DNA from: Nisaea nitritireducens
Lineage (GTDB): Bacteria; Pseudomonadota; Alphaproteobacteria; Thalassobaculales; Thalassobaculaceae
Assembly: GCF_014904795.1 (NCBI RefSeq)
Contig: NZ_JACZFS010000014.1
Location: 1-64,000 of the forward strand
Direction: 5' to 3'
Length of the DNA: 64,000 nucleotides
Part shown: piece after piece, positions 60,686 to 64,000 of the stretch
How the letters are laid out: each line of letters starts with the position of its first letter
Numbering within the stretch: position 1 is the first letter of the stretch
Position numbers and translations under genes: made by a program
Notes under the pieces: model-generated
What the model saw: only the letters and a program-made list of their open reading frames with translations
Databases searched by the model: none
Told to the model about the DNA's origin: nothing

Positions 60686-62368
60686 ATGCTGAAGAATCTA
60701 CCAATCATTCAAAAAACACTAATAGCACCTGGTGTTGCCTGCTTGATGATCCTGATCATCGCAGCGGTATTCTTCATTTCTTCAAAGGAGACCACCCATC
60801 TCCAGAAAAACGCGGGGCTGGCCGGGGAACTGGTCCTTGACACCAAAGAGCTGCAAGGGCTTGTGAATGCTGGTCATGCAACACTGTTCCGGGCTCTCAG
60901 CTGGCAACAATCCGGAGTAGCTGCCGAGGACGTTGCGAAAGCAGCCGAGGAAGCACGGACCATCTACGGAAACGTTGAAGCGCTGTTCGCGAAGATTGAG
61001 GCGAATACTCCCGCAGACAAAATAGAGGCCCTGCAGACGATCCGGGACGAGTATGGCGCGTATCGTGATGTCGCGACAGAAACACTCGAAACCGTTGCTA
61101 TCGACTCATTCCTGGCCTCCATGTTGATGACAGACGCTCACGTCAGACTGAGTGACGTCTCCGGAAAGATCCAGGAGCTGTCCGACGCCATCGTCCAGAA
61201 GGCGGACGACCTGCAAGATCAAGCCAAGGCGGCGCAGGATCTGGCCGAACTGGAAGTGATGGGCGTCGTTGTCGTCGCCTTTATCCTTTCGCTTGCCATC
61301 AGCATTTTCACCGGCCGCGCCATCACTGCGCCAATCAGCCGGATCACAACGGTGATCAAGGAAATCGCATCAGGGCACAGCAACACCGATATTACCGACC
61401 AGGATCGCAAAGACGAGGTCGGTGCAATTGCCGAAGCCCTCGGCGTGATGAAGGAAGGCTTGATCGAGCGCGAGGAAATGCGCGCCAAACAGATTGCCGA
61501 AGAACAGGATCGGTCGAAACGGGCCGAGCGGATCGAAGCCTCGATTGCCCGCTTTGAAAACATGATCGGGCAATCCATGACCGAACTCAACAGCATGGCG
61601 GCCAACCTGAATGACACCGCCAACGAGATGACTCTTGCCGCCGGCGAAACTAATTCACAATCGGATCAGGTGGCCTCTGCGGCGTCGTTGGCATCGACCA
61701 ACGTGAACACTGTTGCCGCCGCGACGGAGCAACTCTCCGCATCGATCGGCGAAATCACCCGCAAGGTCTCCGACGCCTCCCAGATCAGCAGCTCCGCTGT
61801 TGCCGAAACCGAGCGGACGAACGCGCAGATGCAGGCTTTGGCGCAGTCGGCCGAGAAGATCGGCGAGATCGTCACGCTCATCCGGGATATTGCTGAGCAG
61901 ACAAACTTGCTTGCCCTGAATGCGACGATCGAGGCCGCCCGGGCAGGTGACGCCGGCAAGGGCTTCGCGGTGGTCGCCAGCGAGGTGAAAAGCCTAGCCA
62001 ATCAGTCCGCCCAGGCAACCGAGGATATCTCAACACAGGTCCAGGAAATCCAGCAATCGAGCAGCGCCGCGGTCGAGGCAATCAGTCGCGTGACCGGCCT
62101 GATCTCCAACTTGTCGGAATCCTCAACCATGATTGCGGGCGCAGTCGAAGAGCAATCTGCAGCCACCTCCGAGATTTCACGCAATGTTCAGGATGCCGCG
62201 ACCGGTACCGATGAGGTTACCAGCAGCATCGCACACGTGAATCAGGCGACAGTGAAAACCAGTGCGGCGGCCGAGAATGTAACGGGAACTGCATCCCGCA
62301 TGAACGACTCTGTCAGCGCCCTGCGCAGTCAGGTCGACGCTTTCCTCGCAGAGGTGCGCTCCGCCTGA
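60686..62368 (+). CDS. Methyl-accepting chemotaxis protein
   Basis: A 560-residue chemoreceptor. The first membrane helix is at residues 8-32 and the second at about 190-215; the periplasmic part between them is a helical 4HB_MCP-type bundle. A HAMP domain ([21 protein letters not shown]) follows, then long cytoplasmic coiled coils with the hairpin tip [45 protein letters not shown] (the CheA/CheW-binding core). No C-terminal CheR pentapeptide is seen. Start at the ATG at 60686 (MLKNLP); earlier in-frame starts give unlike residues. Pairs with the cache protein. Confidence 0.9.
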   Translation: MLKNLPIIQKTLIAPGVACLMILIIAAVFFISSKETTHLQKNAGLAGELVLDTKELQGLVNAGHATLFRALSWQQSGVAAEDVAKAAEEARTIYGNVEALFAKIEANTPADKIEALQTIRDEYGAYRDVATETLETVAIDSFLASMLMTDAHVRLSDVSGKIQELSDAIVQKADDLQDQAKAAQDLAELEVMGVVVVAFILSLAISIFTGRAITAPISRITTVIKEIASGHSNTDITDQDRKDEVGAIAEALGVMKEGLIEREEMRAKQIAEEQDRSKRAERIEASIARFENMIGQSMTELNSMAANLNDTANEMTLAAGETNSQSDQVASAASLASTNVNTVAAATEQLSASIGEITRKVSDASQISSSAVAETERTNAQMQALAQSAEKIGEIVTLIRDIAEQTNLLALNATIEAARAGDAGKGFAVVASEVKSLANQSAQATEDISTQVQEIQQSSSAAVEAISRVTGLISNLSESSTMIAGAVEEQSAATSEISRNVQDAATGTDEVTSSIAHVNQATVKTSAAAENVTGTASRMNDSVSALRSQVDAFLAEVRSA

Positions 62369-62396
62369 CCTGAGAAAAAGCTACACTAATATGAAG

Positions 62397-62422
62397 CGGC
62401 CGGGCATCTGCCCGGCCGTTTT
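62397..62422. terminator. Bidirectional terminator between chemoreceptor and rhodanese genes
   Basis: CGGCCGGGCA (62397-62406) and TGCCCGGCCG (62409-62418) form a 10-bp stem with a two-base loop and a following TTTT. AT-rich arms (CTAAT/ATTAG and ATGAA/TTCAT-like) extend it on both sides, giving good tails on both strands. It lies between convergent genes. Confidence 0.85.
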
Positions 62423-62424
62423 CA

Positions 62425-62823
62425 TTAGTCCTTCTTCTCGACCTGCCCGTCCGCCTTGATCCACTCTCCAAGGCCACCCTCAAGATGGGCGACGGGCGTC
62501 AGCCCCATATCCTGCGCCGTCTTGGCGGACAGCGCCGAGCGCCAGCTTGCGGCGCAATAGAAGACAAAGGTTTTGTCCTCGCCGAAGAAGTCCTTGTAAT
62601 AGGGGCTGGCCGGGTCGATCCAGAATTCCAGCATGCCGCGCGGCACGTGGCGCGCGCCGGGAATGCGCCCGGTCTTGGCGATCTCGCGCACATCGCGGAC
62701 ATCGATAAAGGTCACGTCGTCGCTGCCGACCATGGCCTTTGCATCCTCGACGGAGACGATGCGGACCTGCTCGTTGGCTTCGGCCACCATGGAGTCGACG
62801 GTTTTGATGGTTTTCTCGGCCAT
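62425..62823 (-). CDS. Single-domain rhodanese-like sulfurtransferase
   Basis: A 132-residue protein with a single rhodanese domain. The active-site cysteine lies in VFYCAASWRSALSAKTAQ near residue 88, and DVRDVREIAKTGRIPGARHVP is the typical N-terminal domain motif, with VAHLEGGLGEWIKA near the end. No signal peptide is seen, so it is cytosolic. The substrate is unknown; it is a short relative of the four-domain protein at 6110-7702. Single gene between two hairpins. Confidence 0.88.
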   Translation of the reverse strand: MAEKTIKTVDSMVAEANEQVRIVSVEDAKAMVGSDDVTFIDVRDVREIAKTGRIPGARHVPRGMLEFWIDPASPYYKDFFGEDKTFVFYCAASWRSALSAKTAQDMGLTPVAHLEGGLGEWIKADGQVEKKD

Positions 62824-62895
62824 TGAGGCCCTCCCTCAGGATCACGTTTCTGGGGAGAGCCTAGTGCGCGCGGAGCGCAAACGGAATGGCCTTTC

Positions 62896-62922
62896 GGGAA
62901 CCGGACTGATGCTCCGGTTCCC
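62896..62922 (-). terminator. Hairpin downstream of bipA
   Basis: GGGAACCGGA (62896-62905) pairs with TCCGGTTCCC (62913-62922), loop of seven. It lies 20 bp after the bipA stop on the minus strand. No U-run follows, so it is a probable but weak terminator. Confidence 0.6.
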
Positions 62923-62941
62923 TTGGGTCGTCAGGAGAGTA

Positions 62942-64000
62942 TCAGCCTTCGGCCGCTATCTTGCGGGCATGCTTCTTGCGCTCGTTGATATCGAGATAGC
63001 GCTTGCGCAGGCGGATATGGTTCGGCGTCACTTCGACCAGCTCGTCATCGCCGATATAGGAGATCGCCTTTTCGAGAGTCATCCGGATCGGCGGGGTGAG
63101 GACGATCGAATCGTCCTTGCCCGATGCCCGGAAGTTGGTGAGCTGCTTGGACTTCAGCGGGTTCACGTCGAGATCGTTGCCGCGGTTGGTCTCACCGATC
63201 ACCATGCCCGGATAGATATCCTCGCCGCCGCCGATCATCAGCGGGCCGCGTTCTTCCAGGTTGAAAAGCGCATAGGCTGCAGCCTTGCCTTTTTCCAGGC
63301 TGATCAGCACGCCGTTGCGGCGGGTCGGGATCGGGCCCTTATAGGGACCGAAGGAGTCGAACACCCGGTTCATGATGCCGGTACCGCGGGTATCGGTCAT
63401 GAATTCGCCGTGATATCCGATCAGACCGCGCGACGGGCAGCGGAAGGTCACCCGTTGCTTGCCGCCGCCGGACGGACGCATGTCCATCAATTCGGCTTTG
63501 CGCTGCTGCATCTTTTCCACCACGGCGCCGGAGAACTCCTCATCCACGTCGATGACGACTTCTTCCATCGGCTCAAGGCGCTGGCCAGTCTGCGGATCGG
63601 CCTGGAACAGCACGCGCGGGCGGCTGATCGAGAGCTCGAAGCCCTCGCGGCGCATCTGCTCGATCAGCACCGCAAGCTGCAACTCGCCACGACCGGAGAC
63701 CTCAAAGGCGTCCTTGTCGGCGGTTTCGGAGACACGAATGGCAACGTTGCCTTCCGCTTCCTTCTGCAGACGGTCCCAGATCACCCGGCTCGTCACCTTG
63801 TCGCCGTCCAGACCGCCGAGCGGGCTGTCATTGACGGAGAAGGTCACCGCGATGGTCGAGGGGTCGATCGGCTGCGCCATGATCGGCTCGGTCACTTCCG
63901 GCACGCAGATGGTGTCGGCAACAGTCGATTTCGAAAGCCCGGCAAGCGCCACGATGTCGCCGGCCACAGCTTCGTCCAACGGCACCCGCTCCAGACCGCG
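62942..64000 (-). CDS. bipA: Translational GTPase BipA/TypA (5' part beyond window edge)
   Basis: The visible 352 codons are the C-terminal half of BipA/TypA, a ribosome-binding GTPase of the EF-G family active in cold and stress growth. The frame runs through the right edge of the window, so the GTPase domain is outside it. Conserved parts are VTFSVNDSPLGGLDG, SRVIWDRLQKEAEGNVAI, FEVSGRGELQLAVLIEQMRREGFEL, GLIGYHGEFMTDTRGTGIMNRVFD and the terminal KRYLDINERKKHARKIAAE. These are domains III, V and the BipA-specific C-terminal domain. Confidence 0.95.
   Translation of the reverse strand, partial: RGLERVPLDEAVAGDIVALAGLSKSTVADTICVPEVTEPIMAQPIDPSTIAVTFSVNDSPLGGLDGDKVTSRVIWDRLQKEAEGNVAIRVSETADKDAFEVSGRGELQLAVLIEQMRREGFELSISRPRVLFQADPQTGQRLEPMEEVVIDVDEEFSGAVVEKMQQRKAELMDMRPSGGGKQRVTFRCPSRGLIGYHGEFMTDTRGTGIMNRVFDSFGPYKGPIPTRRNGVLISLEKGKAAAYALFNLEERGPLMIGGGEDIYPGMVIGETNRGNDLDVNPLKSKQLTNFRASGKDDSIVLTPPIRMTLEKAISYIGDDELVEVTPNHIRLRKRYLDINERKKHARKIAAEG

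Noticed and set aside
1-64000. CRISPR arrays, insertion sequences or integrated phage
   Set aside because: No regular spacer-repeat arrays, transposase motifs, integrase genes or long terminal inverted repeats were seen, and the two tRNA genes show no flanking integrase.

Overview
The window is dense bacterial chromosome of moderately high GC. ATGA/TGATG stop-start overlaps are common and there is no insertion sequence, prophage or CRISPR. The gene set (AapJQMP amino-acid transporter, an NDUFS4-type complex I protein beside tRNA-Arg, CC0125/CC1285-type lipoprotein, form II Mo-CO dehydrogenase, BKACE protein, C-P lyase, BipA) points to an alphaproteobacterium. A metabolically broad, probably marine Rhodospirillales-like organism fits best; this is inferred from gene content, not from a marker gene.

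Layout. 1-4510 (minus): aap general L-amino-acid ABC transporter. 4895-10940: cystathionine beta-lyase, a four-domain rhodanese protein, an ABC-F ATPase, a DMT permease and a small XRE regulator. 11066-14402: porin, tRNA-Arg, complex I accessory protein, lipoprotein, tRNA-Pro and a DUF192 protein. 14425-17069: histone-deacetylase-like amidohydrolase overlapping a flavoprotein oxidoreductase. 17187-19049: TPP riboswitch, a 20-codon leader ORF and thiXY. 19110-20985: class IV aminotransferase and PrpB-like lyase.

21200-28740: a ten-gene Mrp/Mbh-type cation/proton antiporter operon with three separate antiporter-type subunits in the archaeal Mbh-like order. 28873-33520: coxG, terminator, then coxSLM of a form II aerobic CO dehydrogenase family enzyme. 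33588-36424 (minus): receiver protein, shikimate-dehydrogenase-like protein and BKACE enzyme. 36612-38615: EF-hand protein, ECF sigma factor, membrane anti-sigma candidate and periplasmic metal-sensor-like protein. 38698-41041 (minus): TPP enzyme and cupin protein. 41206-49132: phnF / phnGHIJKLM / hexapeptide acetyltransferase / phnN, a C-P lyase locus without its transporter.

49340-54192: MBL hydrolase, then a LysR-SDR-reductase-hydrolase module that looks richer in GC. 54355-59945: pxpBC divergent from pxpA, followed by M20 and M81 metallopeptidases. 60159-62368: periplasmic cache protein plus a chemoreceptor. 62425-64000: rhodanese protein and the C-terminal half of BipA/TypA.

Most modules serve uptake and oxidation of scarce nutrients: amino acids, thiamine precursor, phosphonates, oxoproline/amide compounds and possibly CO-like or purine/aldehyde substrates of the Mo-hydroxylase. 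The most unusual items are the three-antiporter Mrp/Mbh operon beside form II cox, two mutually exclusive hairpins over the start of the cupin gene, the riboswitch-controlled leader ORF before thiX, a dual-start Tat-exported/cytosolic hydrolase, and the EF-hand/ECF-sigma/metal-sensor operon.
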